This document shows, piece after piece, positions 43,561 to 55,608 of a stretch of DNA of 64,000 nucleotides. The position numbers were made by a program, and so were the translations under genes. Where the stretch lies: positions 6,941,001 to 7,005,000 of the forward strand of contig OX387197.1 in the NCBI GenBank assembly GCA_947561715.1. The letters run 5' to 3'. Numbering within the stretch: the stretch's first letter is position 1; every line of letters starts with the position of its first letter. The stretch is from Ascidia mentula. Its lineage: Eukaryota > Chordata > Ascidiacea > Phlebobranchia > Ascidiidae. The notes under the pieces are model-generated. The model had not been told where the DNA came from. It saw nothing but the letters and a program-made list of their open reading frames with translations, and ran no database searches.

Positions 43561-44639
43561 TTAGGTGCCTTGTTTTTGTAATGTAAAAACTCACCAAACT
43601 TTTCCAGTTTTATGTAGATTGAAGATATTGCCATATAAAACAAATGTCGGTTTCATAAGTTGATGCGATATCTGTGCTGTTTGACAGAAAATTCCTCTGG
43701 GTCTATTGCTTCCAATTCCCCCATTATCTTTGTTAAAAAAAACATACTTTCCAACAAAGGAATCAGTTCTGCTACTGGCCCAGTGATCTGTGAACACAAT
43801 ACTCGAAAACAATGCAAAACCATCCCGGTTTTAAGACACGCGGTTAGGTTTTGTTGACCGACCAAAGGTGAACATCCGTTCAAATACAAAGTAGGCCTAC
43901 CTAGTCGATTCCAGTATGATTCCAACTATAGTTTTGAAAACTGCCATGACGTATTTTATTTTGTGAGCATCCTTCGGTTGTGAAACTTCACGGATGTCGT
44001 AGAAACGTACAAGTGTTCCCACAGCCGAAGTTCAGATTTGATAGACACATTTTTTTTTTTTTTAATAACTTGATTTCACTTCAATGACTGTCCCTTTTTT
44101 TCACCACGGAAGTGGCCAAACAAGTGAGTAATTACATTAACGCTTGAATGTGAGAAGAGGTACCGATTATAAATTGTCTTACATTCATTGTACAGGAACT
44201 GGTTGAAAACAGTAAAAAATACTCATTTTGAGCTCATACTCTGATACTGGTTTGTAAAATTCAGTGTTTGGTCGTGACAGATGCATCCAGCAATCTATTC
44301 CAGGCAAACATTTTGGTGATTGGTGGAAGGGTAATGAGAAGAATTAATGTGTTAAGTATGATAGCATGACGAAGCTACTAAAACAGATGCCAGTAACCAT
44401 ACGAAAAAGTTTGTCCACTAATACAAACAATCGTCTGTGTTGTGGAAAACAAATTTAATTGTAACGTTGTGAACTTTCGAGCGTTCTCGCCCTGGGTTGC
44501 TTGGATGCCGAATTTTCAAAAAAATTTCACGGTTCATCCGATTGTGCGGTTGGCGGACCGTTCCTTTCTCCTATGTAGACATGACCACATGCGGGTGGCT
44601 CGCTCTTCGCAGCCACACTTTCCCAAACAGTTCGCGGGC
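43561..44639. other. no gene recognised
   Basis: Spacer between the LINE 5' side and the second duplication copy. A minus-strand open frame at 43591-43812 (GGIGSNRPRGIFCQTAQISH) looks weakly protein-like but matches nothing I know and has no start or splice support. Confidence 0.35.
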
Positions 44640-45422
44640 AGCGACAGATTCTGCCGTTTAAGTTTATTAATTTCGACCTGCATCGTTGCGATTGAGGCTC
44701 TCAGTCCTTAGGCTTGTTCCGTCTATAATATTTCAATGTGTTCCAGCTTGTCCAGCACCGTTTCCATCCAAGCATTTCTAGACTGCACTGCGGTGACTTC
44801 TATAGGGGCTGGAATTGGGCGATTTGCAACGAAACTGCAATTAAACTTGAGAGGGAAAGCGGTCGGTTACTAATATACACTACTTCGTTCTTTAGTGGAG
44901 CCACTGAAACAAACCTCATTTTTAAAAAAAGTAGAAAAACACAATAGCTGTGTCTTGCTAGCGAAAAAGTGGTGACAGGCAATTCCAAGGAAAATTCGTA
45001 TTGTAAATGTACCATTCTCCACACAACCTCCACACTACTTCTACAAAACGCACAACCTTCGGTGCAACGACCCGATGTTTTCCTTCGTTTATTCGTATCC
45101 CTCCGACTACGTTTGGCGTAGGGCCAGCCTAGCAGTCAATGCGCTGCACTTTGAACCTTTCTGTTAGGTACAAAAAGAGAGTTAAGTTGGTGGCGATGAA
45201 AGAACACGGTGGAGACATGTTTCATTGGATTTTTTCTTGTTTCTGCGCGACATTTTTTGCGAAACCACATGTTGCTCGGTATCTTAAGTCGACACGTCAT
45301 TTAACTGCAGGTGAGTCATTTAACTGCAGGTCATAACACTTCATGTTTCTGTCGCAGTGATAAGGTTAACTAGCACAAAGCTATAAGTTGGTTTCATACG
45401 ATAGCAAAAACGAAGTTGAAGC

Positions 45423-47269
45423 ATGAAAGTCATACTAGCCGGATATTCGAAAACTGGAACAAAAACAATTTGCAAGGCATTTCAATTGCTCGGTCACAAA
45501 ACATACGACTTGATGGAGCACAAATATTATCACTACAAGGATTGGGTGAAGATTATAACAAAAGGTTCAAGTGTTAAGGATTTACAACGTATGTATGAGG
45601 GAGTTGACGCCGTCACTGATGTACCTTGTTTGTGTATTGGGAAGAAATTCATGAAGCATTTCCAGATGCAAAGGTTTACTGTAGTGCAATAACCATTCCA
45701 GCAATACAATATAAAAATCAACTTGATTGCAGATAATTCTTACTCTTCGGGATGAAAATGAGTGGTATAAAAGCCTGGTTAGACAATTTGACGAATATCA
45801 TTCAAATTACATGATGTGGCTTTTCAGCATCTTTTGTCCTGCTTGGTGGATTCGACGAAGTTACGATTACCACACATGTAGGTTCTATCTGTAAAAAAAT
45901 TCCAACTTTTACCGACTATTTCCAGTCAAAGCATACATCGAGCTGGCCCGCTTCCCCAGCAACAAGGTTACTCTGTTCAGTGAAAGAATGCTCAAACAAA
46001 GATATAGAAAACACAATATTTACGTGATAGAGGTAAACACAAACCCAAAATCCTACATGCACTACAGGCCGCATCTCACAATTAAATCCTAAAAATTGAG
46101 TTTTGGAAGTCATTTGTCATTGTGCACCTGGTTACAGTTTCTCTTGTTTGCCAAAAACAATTGGCGGGTCTGATGACTCATGAAGGGGGACTACTATTGC
46201 TGAACAAAAAAAAATTGATTGCAGCTGCATGGGTTTGCAAAGGCTAACTGCTAAACTGTCACTCCTAGGGGGTGTACAAACAGCCCCGGTGGGGCCCCAA
46301 GACAATTACAAGACATCTAATTCTTCATGAATTGTGTAGAGGAGGGTTGGTGGCTTCACTTAATCGCAAATGGAGGTAACTTTCTGTGATTCATTTTTTC
46401 ACAAAACAAACCTACACTTTTTTCTGCTTTTTTGGCCAAAATAATGGCCAACAGAGGGTCAAAATGCCCCCGGGGGAGCAGTTTAAGTAGTTATTTCCAT
46501 TATAAATTTGGCCACAATTCCTTGCCAAGGGTCGGCACTAACAGAAAATCACAAATTGAACATACTTTCTGTGATTCATTTTTTCACAAAATCAACCTCA
46601 ATATTTGGGTAGTTTTTCAGCTACATGTACAACAGCATCCTCTACCAATGTACTGCCTGACTAATAGCCCTGAAAACCAAAGTAAAACTGTCCCAAACAC
46701 GCTGAAAATCGCCCTGGTAACAGCCTGTTCATCTGCGCTCATTCAACCAAAACACTGGCGCCCATGCATGACCCATTGCATTGTTACACACAATTTTACT
46801 CTGTTACGCAGGAGTTCAAGAAGGGCAATTCCCAACCGGGAAAGTCTTTTCCATAGAAATACAGAGATGCGGCCTACAGTTATGCTTAAAAAGTATTTAC
46901 TGATAAACTCATGAAATTATTTGTTTGCTATATGATTATTACAGAAAGCACCCAAAGACAAATTACTTGTGTACGAGGTTTCACAAGGTTGGACACCATT
47001 GTGTGAGTTTCTCGGAGAAGTAATTCCAAATCAACCATTTCCTCACAAGAACAAAGGTGGAAGCCCTATTTGATGAAATGAGCCAAGAAAATGACGCCAT
47101 GAAAATTCTTGTTCAGCAGGGCATGGTTTCTCTTGGAATTGTTGTTACTTTATTGAGTTATGCTGGGTACAAAGTGTTTCGCTCAGTTAAGTTTCATCGC
47201 GCGTTCATGGGAGCCTTTCACCACGTTAAAAATGTGAGCACTTGGTTTCGATTTTATTCAAATGTTTAA
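45423..47269 (+). pseudogene. sulfotransferase-like (Sulfotransfer_4 type) gene, copy 2, disrupted
   Basis: Same four exons as copy 1: 45423-45673, 45733-45877, 45926-46032 and 46945-47269. Here the start ATG is present (MKVILAGYSKTGTKTICKAF) and exon 1 is intact where copy 1 is shifted. It has its own faults: one base missing near 45630 (TTGTTTGTG for TTGTTTTGTG), and one extra C near 47064 (GGAAGCCCTATTTGA) that brings a stop into exon 4. Intron 3 is enlarged by an 806-bp transposon. The two copies are therefore broken independently. Function would be sulfate transfer from PAPS, by family. Confidence 0.8.
46068..46873. mobile_element. 806-bp non-autonomous TIR transposon with 6-bp target duplication
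   Basis: The element starts GCCGCATCTC and ends with its exact reverse complement, GAGATGCGGC. It is flanked by CTACAG on both sides (46062-46067 and 46874-46879). The undisrupted site with a single CTACAG is seen in duplication copy 1 near 27255, so the borders are certain. Inside, the word ACTTTCTGTGATTCATTTTT followed by TCACAAAA occurs twice, about 185 bp apart. No transposase is encoded. A 6-bp duplication with a 10-bp TIR does not decide the superfamily. Confidence 0.92.
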
Positions 47270-49430
47270 TTAATGAACATTCACTCCCAGTTCTGGCCCA
47301 GACATACAGTTGCAGACAATATTTTAGCAGACATGCAGTTGATTCAATTGAAAATGTTCAGTTCGCGGACAACTATGTTAACCATGAAATTCATTATTTT
47401 TTTGTACAGTCCACAAAACAATCAAAAAAGTCGTGGGCCGCTAAGCACATTGCTATAGAAGACACAGATATATTGGATGTTGCAGTGGGTTTTAAGGATT
47501 CCAAGACTTGCGCCATCCATGCTGTTAGTCGTTATGATATATTCGGACACATTCTATGCAATAAACGTGGCTGTTCCACATAGATTTTTAGAATTTGAAA
47601 AGTTCATAATTCAAACGTTTACATTTGGGCATAGAAAGTGAATTAGTGCATGTGACACGGAAAAATAAAACATGTTAATAATTAAACTAAGAGATGTTCA
47701 TAACTTTAAAACATTTTTGGCAAAAAAGTAGCTTGATACGGCGACTGGTATCTGAGCTGATCAAAGTCGCGTTTTTTACCGCTGCGAACGAAATTGTGCG
47801 AAAGCGAGATTATTTTATATTATACGTGACGTCATAGAAGGCGCTTTGGTCGTGAGAGTGCTGGCAGCAAGCCTTATGCGTAGGAATGGAAAACATTGTA
47901 AAACTGGTTTAGCATATAGTTTTGCATTAAACAGGGGACAGCACGAAAGTGCAACAAACGGATTTTGATGTTAATTTGAGCTGCAGAGAGATGGCCACCG
48001 TTTCGACCTAATATGTCTTATTTAGTTGTGTAATTATAAAACAGTTACTGGGACAGGGTGTTCTTGTTGTTGCAGCATTTATGATCGCTAACGTGATACA
48101 TAAACTTTTGAAAACACAACAGAGACATACCGTTAGTTTAGCATTGTCGTTTCGTCCACTCACAGCAAAAGATAGAAGTAGGTTAATTAAATTTTGAGGC
48201 TGGCAAAGACCGCCGAGAAAAACCGATCAAATTAGCTGATTATGCAACACAGTTATTCTGTCATAGTACAACTTTTTGCCTGGCAGTATCGTTGCCTACG
48301 AGTTCGCGCCATAAATGATTTATTTATTTCGCCACAATCAACCACTAATGTATTTTTCGCAATATAGTTGTAACTAGAAATATTGGAATCACCAAATTAA
48401 AGTCATAATTACGGACAAATAAGCCTTTGGTTTGTGACATCACAGTGACATATTTTTGTGTAACCTGGTACTGACCTTTGAGGTAACGTAATCTGAACTT
48501 TCTCCTATGTTTGAAACTATTCGATATCTGCAATATAAGGCGCCTTCTCCTATGTAAACAATGCATTTTTTTGTCAATTTCGCCACAGCGCAAAAGGTTT
48601 ACGATTTTTGGTCGCCGCTACTTTCCGTGCAGTTTTCTACATTTTTAGTTGACGTATAACCGAAAAACTTTGGAAATATGTTTGTTGTAGATGTACCTTT
48701 AGTTTTACGCAAAGTTGTCATGGCCGTGTCACATGCACTTTAAATGCTTTCCAAAGCAAAATCAAATCAAATGTTGCTGAGCGAACGCAGAATAAATTTC
48801 GGTTCATAATCCGGTTGTCACGTTGTCCTTGTTTAACATAAAACAAGGTTGTGACCTGCTGTAAATATTCATGTTGCCAAGTCTATTGTAAACTGTGTAA
48901 AATTGTTTTCAAAAATCGTGATTTGTCAATTACACATCCCGCGTATTCAGAAGTTGTCGAGGATCCTCGGACAACGATCTACTGACCTGTGATAGTTTAT
49001 CACCTATCATGTCGGTGATATATTGGTTTATATGTACAGAGATGTTGGTTTAAATTTAGTGTTGATCTAGCCTTCTGCAAACGCGAAATCATTGCATTCT
49101 ACGCCAAGAAGTCTGACGGGTCAACACACATGCGTTGCACATAATCCAGCGTATTTTACCACTGCAATCAAAACAAAACGTCCACAATTTAAAAAGCACC
49201 AAGAATGAATAATTAAAACACGTAAAATGATCTTTCCGCATGTGGAAGGTATTGAGGAAAAGAAATCTATATGTTTATATCCAACGAAAAGGAAACAATA
49301 ATCAACATGAATCAAATGCACCAAAATAGAGCACATGCAATTACCAGTAAAACTGGTAAAAAAAATATTTATATGAATGTAAATATCAGCTTAAATTTAC
49401 TTTTAATCAGCAAAAGAATACTACAAGTAA
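47270..49430. other. intergenic between convergent sulfotransferase and Kelch-like gene 2B
   Basis: Counterpart of 27637-29765 with small indels (for example an added 30-bp stretch near 47725). No gene recognised; it carries the second decayed hammerhead motif. Confidence 0.5.
47980..48026 (-). ncRNA. decayed hammerhead ribozyme motif (duplication copy 2)
   Basis: Same sequence as 28322-28372 with one or two changes. The 3' half (AGGTCGAAACGGTGGCCATC) is kept and the CTGATGA box is lost. It was inherited through the segmental duplication, so it was already decayed beforehand. Confidence 0.58.
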
Positions 49431-52400
49431 TTAAATAGCTTGAGAAGTTGCGAAATTGAACAACTCTTTAGTTTCAAAACATTCAGACCAAGAGTCTGCT
49501 TCTGCATCGTAAACTTCCACAGAACTGTAATACCTATGACAAATTTCATAATAATATCATCCGCTCATTAATGCCGCAGTCTTACTGTTTTGAAATATCA
49601 CGTTATGTGTGATTACTTGTTAATTGATTTTGGGAATCAATTCCCTATCTGTTCCAATTGGCCCTGACGATTTCCACCTTATGTATAGTTATAGTACAAT
49701 CACAGAAACGTAAACCTCCAGGTTAAAATCTGTCAGTATTGCTATATAAGACAAATATATTTCGCTTTTGAGAAAAAGCGTCCTCTGTGCCTTTAAAAAC
49801 AATACAAGAAGTGGGGTTAAATTGAGAAAGCTCACCACTACCTCACAACACGCCCAAGACAACTAAAATCCTGTCACGTGCAATAGGTGGAAGCGTTGAG
49901 AAACGTATGGGAAAGATAAAGAGCACGGGGAAAGCAAAAACACGGGAAACAGTGTTTCTGTCAAAATAATCGGGACAAGCAAACGCGTCATTCACATCAC
50001 GGTAAAATCATTTTTTGTATATAAATTTTAGCATTAGGTTGCATTACAGCGTAGCTGGATCAGCCAACAAGTCGGAGCTAGATTTAAAAAAACAAGGTTT
50101 GAACCCACGTCCCTAAGCTAACCAGGCCCCACGCTGTTCCACCTGAGCTGATGTTTTATGCAATAGCATGATTGGCAGGATCGCCCCCTGCACAGGTCCT
50201 TACTTGGCGATCATAGCTAACGTAACGAGATGTGGCACGGTGACTCGACCAACGAGTGGCAAAACTATTTTCCGTTTGGCCCACATATTGTTCCTGACAG
50301 TCATCCACACTCGTTTTCAAAACATCTACCAATTGAACTATGCTACGAGCGAGGTCACATTTGTTAAGAACCATGCACTGCAAACTTAGACGTGGCCGAA
50401 GGCAAACGGTAAAATAAAATAAATGCCAACATAAATATACGAAAAAATAATTTTACCGCGATGTAAATGATTCGTTTCCATGTCCCAATTGTTTTGACAG
50501 AGACACTCTTTTTTTGTCTTTCTTGTGTTTTTACTTTTCCCGTGTCTCTATCTTTTCCATATTTCTTAACGCTTCCATCCGTTGTACGTGGCAGGTTTTC
50601 AGTTGTGTGCAGGGAGTGTTGTGAGGCAGTAGTGAACCTTTTTTTAACTCACTTCTTGTAATTTTGTTTTATAGATCATGAGGATGCTTTTTCTCGAAAT
50701 CGAAATATATTTGTCTTATTAATTACAAATCTAAAATTCAAAATGTTGAAAGCAAAACTAAATGCGTTTTTTCCGCACATGTCACATTATAAAATAAAAT
50801 AACAGGCATTTAATATAACTACATTCTAGTCTTGGTACATATTTTAGTGTACACTTACCCTCCAATCACAAAAATTTTTCCAGAAGAAACACAAGCAGAG
50901 TGGCCGCTTCTAGCTTTCAAAAGAGGTGCAACATAATCCCATTTATCAACTTTGGGATCATACTTTTCAACCGTTGAAATATCTTTATTGTTGTTATTCA
51001 TTCCACCTTAATAAACAAACCAAACAACAACCATTTAGAATGAAAATAAATCACAAAATTGAAGCATAGGTGTGTGGTATGAAGAAAATTTGTTGCTTTA
51101 AGTAAACAGAACGAAACACAATTTTTAGGAATGTGGTCACAACTCACAAATACATTTTTTTTAATTTATGTACTCTATGCCCCACCTATAGCATAAAAAC
51201 AATGATTCAAGACAACACACACAAAATACATCCTCCCTTCATTAAGTGATGCAACTTCATTCCACCTGTCGTCAGATTTGAGAAATCTTTCGCATGATTT
51301 TGTGTATTGTCCGTCCTTATCCATACCTCCGATACAATAAATTGCCCCTGGGTTACAAGATTTAACTATTAATTAATAGGAAATATACATCTTACAGATT
51401 GGTTTCCATCTATCTTACTCCATAACATTTTATGTTGCCTTAGTTTTTATTATTTAGAGGAGGAAATACCCAGATCGATTATATTTTAAATACACAAAAT
51501 ATAGACGTCATCCTACAAATATTCAGTTTGAATAACTTGTAGTAAACTTCATATTTTCTACATTTGATGCCACAAAAGACACGCAACGGATGTTCTTTAA
51601 AAGCAATGTTTTCCAACGATATTAATAGAAATGTTTTCAGAATATTTGATATGTTGCAAAACGTTTTTCAGTGCTTGTGTTTAGCTAATTGAATTGTGAT
51701 ACTTGTTCCTTTAATAGCGTAATACCACAACCAAATTAACATAAATCAGGTATATTTTTAAAGCTGAAAGTTATGCCTTAATTTTTCAAGTAAGCAGGTA
51801 TATTATCCAAACATTGACCTTGATATGCAACACATCCATGACCATATCTTGCATGAATCATGTCAGCAAATTCCATCCATTTGTTGGTACTAATTTCAAA
51901 CTTTTCACAACTTGTCATGGCTCTTTGATTGAAACCACCAGTAACAAACATGATCCCTAGCATTAAAATCTTGTCAAATACGTATAGTTTCAAAAATTAT
52001 AGAAAAACAACTTAAAAAAAAAGTTTTTTACCATCAGTATATCCTACACCACAATATGTGCGACAATGAATCATGTCATTGATTGCATTCCATGTAGTTG
52101 GGTTGTTCAAATCCAAAACTTCACAACTGCTGTAAATTTTTGTCGCATTTTTAGTTTCAGCACCACCTATCACATATATTTTCCGCTCCACTTTCACTGA
52201 TGTTTGGCCACATCGGCCAGTGATTAACTGCTGCAATAAATCATTTAAAAAATATAATTTTGCATTAAACTCAATAATATAAAAATCCGGTATGAGCAAC
52301 AGTCTTGTATTTTAGGTAACTGATAAAATATATTTTAAGATCTGATTTGTGAATATCTTATGAAAATCATAATGCAAACTTACTGGCATTTGTTTTGATT

Positions 52401-54024
52401 GACCACTTTCTACATCGTACTTCACACATTCATTCATTGAGGTCTCGCCACCCATTACAAGAATCTTACCTAGAGTTTGAAGTCATTATTTTATGAAGCA
52501 CAAAAGTTGTACAAGCATTTGTCTTACCTGTGTCTGAGAAAGTAGTAATACTTATGTATGTGTCAATCAACGAATTACACAATGAGTGATGAGAAACAAC
52601 TAAACTCTATACGAAAAAAAATAGCACATATTTGTTGTTTGTGCACATAAGATATAAAACCTCATCAAATTAGTTCACCGACATACCACTCAAATTAAAC
52701 TGAAACTGTGATACATCATGGAAAATTCTATACACAAAATCTTGAATAAACATGACAAAGACATTCACTTATCAAATAGATCATCAAATTGAAACTAGAC
52801 ATTACTTGTTTAGCAACTTCAGCAAGAAAGGAATTCGACATTGCTGAAAGATCAAGTAGAGAAAACAGTTTCTCAAAGAACTCCTCACGTTGCACTTTGT
52901 CATGGTTAACCCACTGGACAATTCCATTAAATGCAGCTTCCTCACTATTCTAATGTCGACATGATATTGGTATTAGGCACAACAAGTTAGCAACAAAAAA
53001 TAAAATTCAACGAACCACATTATTGTTTTTTTCTATGACAAAAGCCTCCATTTCTTCATACTCAAGATCCAAAAAATAAGCACTTTGCAATATTTGTAAA
53101 AAACTTGTTTTTATTGTCTGCTCACATTTTTCCAAAACATCAGTTAGGTTGTGTGTTTGACCAAACAATTGAAGTTTCAAACAGTTGTCAGGAGTTACCA
53201 CTGACTGAATGAACTTCGCACAAATTAACTTTAAATCTGTAAATTAATTTGCACTTAACGTCATGTCCAAGTGAAAAGCAGTTTTGAAAACCAAGGTGTG
53301 CTTAATGTAAATATCATTTATAACAAATATTCATGGAACAGTGATGTACTATGTACATTTATCAATTCTGTGTAAGTTATTCCTGATATTCAGAAACAAA
53401 TTTTACACAAAATAGAAAGTGTTTTGAAACAGCTGATATTTCACAGAACTTCATTAAATGGCATTTACCAACTCCTATACATACCTTCCAACTGTGTATA
53501 TTCTGCATCTTCAATCACATCCAACATATTTTCCTCATTAACAGATATTTTGCCAGTATAAATGTAATCAATTATATTCCCAAGACGTTCTGGTGGAATT
53601 TGTTTGATGACAACCTGTTCTGCATATTTTTCTTTCATCTGTAAACAAGCCAATTTGAAGAGACAACGCAGATACATGTTAGGTTAGAAATAGAACCTTT
53701 GTGTTTCCCCAATTTAAAGGTCTTGACTGCTTGTAAATTGGGGACTTATTAATTTTTTTTATGTGTTACCTCAACTGTGAACATGGTTTTGAAATACTTG
53801 GATGAAACCATCAACACATTTTTGTGAACATGAAACTCCTTTCCCTGTGAGTTTAGAATCAAATCACAAGTGCTATCTTCAGTATTTCGATCTCTAAGCA
53901 AAAAGTTACAAAACTTACATGTTAGTTTGGTATGCATGCAGATTGCGAAAAAAATCACTTACTCGTCCAAAAGCTGTGCAAGCCTGGCTTGATGTTCCAT
54001 GACTTCATTGTCCGTGATGTCCAT
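49431..54024 (-). CDS. Kelch-like (BTB-BACK-Kelch) protein 2B, 12 exons
   Basis: Exons 54024-53963, 53893-53770, 53638-53485, 53236-53016, 52949-52806, 52606-52528, 52469-52384, 52230-52032, 51956-51819, 51347-51186, 51006-50859 and 49524-49431 join in frame to 536 residues, each exactly the length of its 2A counterpart. Differences cluster in the BACK exon (AYFLDLEYEEMEAFVIEKN in 2B, DFLMELKFNEMEAFIIEKN in 2A), with a few in BTB (QVVIKQIPPERLGNIIDYIY). The Kelch exons are almost unchanged. Length preservation in all 12 exons implies both genes are functional or very recently duplicated. Likely CUL3 adaptor, substrate unknown. Exon 4 again has the weak GTG|gttcgt donor. Confidence 0.9.
50086..50153 (-). 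repeat. tRNA-like Pol III promoter motif, duplicate copy
   Basis: Identical box A-like and box B-like words to 30413-30480, in the same place within intron 11 of Kelch-like 2B. Confidence 0.5.
50156..50383 (-). mobile_element. fossil GIY-YIG segment, Penelope-like family, duplicate copy
   Basis: Same 75-codon segment as 30483-30710 with a single visible residue difference. It is a remnant carried along by the segmental duplication. Confidence 0.45.
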
Positions 54025-55608
54025 ATTTTGTAATAGGCTATACCAGTCATAAAGGGTAGCAGCAGCTTGTCTGGTTTAAACAAAGGTTACACTGTAATGC
54101 CTCAATAGAAATACAGAGCAAAATATTAAACAATTCAATACAAGGTTGTGATTTTGAAAAACCTTTAAGGAAATGTTTAGCTTGTTTAAACACGGATTTT
54201 GTCAAAAATATGCTTTGAGGAACTATAAAACCGTTAGGGAATTTCCCTTGTGGAAAACAAAAGTTGCAACAAATAGAATTTCTATTGTTTAAAGTACGAT
54301 TTCTACACATAATGCGTCACACTGAAAAAAGGGCACAGTTTACAAGATTAAAACCCTGCGGTAACTTAGCTAATATAAATAGTTGCTTTTTTGGTGAGGT
54401 AAAATATTACGGATGTGTTCGCTACCTTCTGCACTCGGTTGTCTTACCAAAGCTGCGTTGTACAATGCAGCACTTTGAATTAAATTAATTTTGCGAGTGC
54501 CTTTAGTGCAGTAAATCCTACCAGGTATATGAAATATACATGTTGACAATTAAGGAATTATCTCTATACTATTAGGATAGTGTAAATAACTCTAATTGTC
54601 TCGGAAACTGTCATCGGCTTCGTTAAAACGGTATATTGCAACTCTTCAATAGAATGTTGAGAGAATAGAAGCGAATAGAATCGAGTAGAATCGAGTAGAC
54701 TAGACTTTACATGTAGAGCTTGGGCTTTTTAAAGCTCTCCGTACTGAGCGCTGATTGGTCACATGATGTCATGAGGCGCTTGAAGTAATATAATACAAGA
54801 ACATAGGTGTGGTGTGACATAGGCATAGGAGAACATTTTATGTGGTAAACAGAATGTTAAATGAATTACTTTACTCAGGAACATTCGATTGCAATATTTT
54901 TAAATCGATTACTTCCGCCAATGAATATTAGGCAGCTTTTTTCTTTCCTGTTAAGTGCCTCTATATAACGATTAACGAACCGAAATGTGGTCAGTTTTAT
55001 TAAAATAGATATTTTCCATTTGATCTAAATTTTACTAAACATCCACAACCTGATGTCCCATTCAGCGTTCAAAATACGAAAGTGACCTGTATCTCTCACC
55101 TGCTAGTGGTTGCCATCAAACTTCATCTTGTTTTAAAGGAGTAACGAGGTCATATTAGTTAGATAACTGGGCAAACTGTCCTTTGACGTAATTGGGGTTG
55201 TTAACATGATCGAATTATCGGTAACAGCGTTCCTGCAAATACTTGTACAAATACTTGTAGATACACGGATTCATAGCGAAGTAACCGAAGTGGGAGTATC
55301 AGACAGTAATACCATCATCAGGTTATATAAAATGCTGGCATTTAATTTCGAGTTGGACTTCTATTTTGACAAGATATGAGTGGTGTCGATAATGCTTTCG
55401 ACTTGAGAAATGGTTTCATTAGACAGACAAGCATATGAAACAAATAAACATCGTTTCGCAAAGCTGTTAATGTAGAATTTGAGGTTTACCAGTAGACCAT
55501 CATCGTCCTTACTTCTTGTTTTCAAACGTATTTTTTTAATTTTCCATCTTTTGCTATCAATTTCAAAGAAACAGGTATACCCACATACACAATTTAGTTC
55601 ATCAAAAA
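54025..55608. other. intergenic; DUF294-type relic and short tandem repeats
   Basis: Contains the end of the segmental duplication (about 54150), a DUF294-type gene fragment (54412-54540) and a short imperfect array of AATCGAGTAG-type decamers (about 54661-54705). The promoter of the lectin gene starting at 55609 should be in its right part. No other gene recognised. Confidence 0.45.
54412..54540 (-). pseudogene. relic of a DUF294-type nucleotidyltransferase gene
   Basis: The minus strand translates to CIFHIPGRIYCTKGT then KINLIQSAALYNAALVRQPS. This aligns with residues 32-73 of the gene at 1-1109 (EIFHGLGKIYRQKSP, then KISLIQSAALFNAAIVRNPN). No start codon or downstream domain follows, and the frame ends within a few codons, so this is a fragment of a paralogue 53 kb from the main gene. 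Confidence 0.72.

Larger units (their letters stand above)
44640..54150 (+). repeat. segmental duplication, copy 2 (partner 25297-35690)
   Basis: Direct repeat of copy 1 with the same gene order. It lacks copy 1's extra 500 bp near its left end and the gypsy relic, and instead carries an 806-bp transposon at 46068-46873. Coding exons of the Kelch gene have kept the same lengths in both copies except for substitutions. Confidence 0.92.

Noticed and set aside
43591-43925. Weakly protein-like minus-strand frame
   Set aside because: Not recognised and without start or splice support; noted only within the intergenic entry.
46150-46175. CTGATGACTCATGAAG word as another hammerhead
   Set aside because: No stem II pairing, and GAAA with the following stems is absent.
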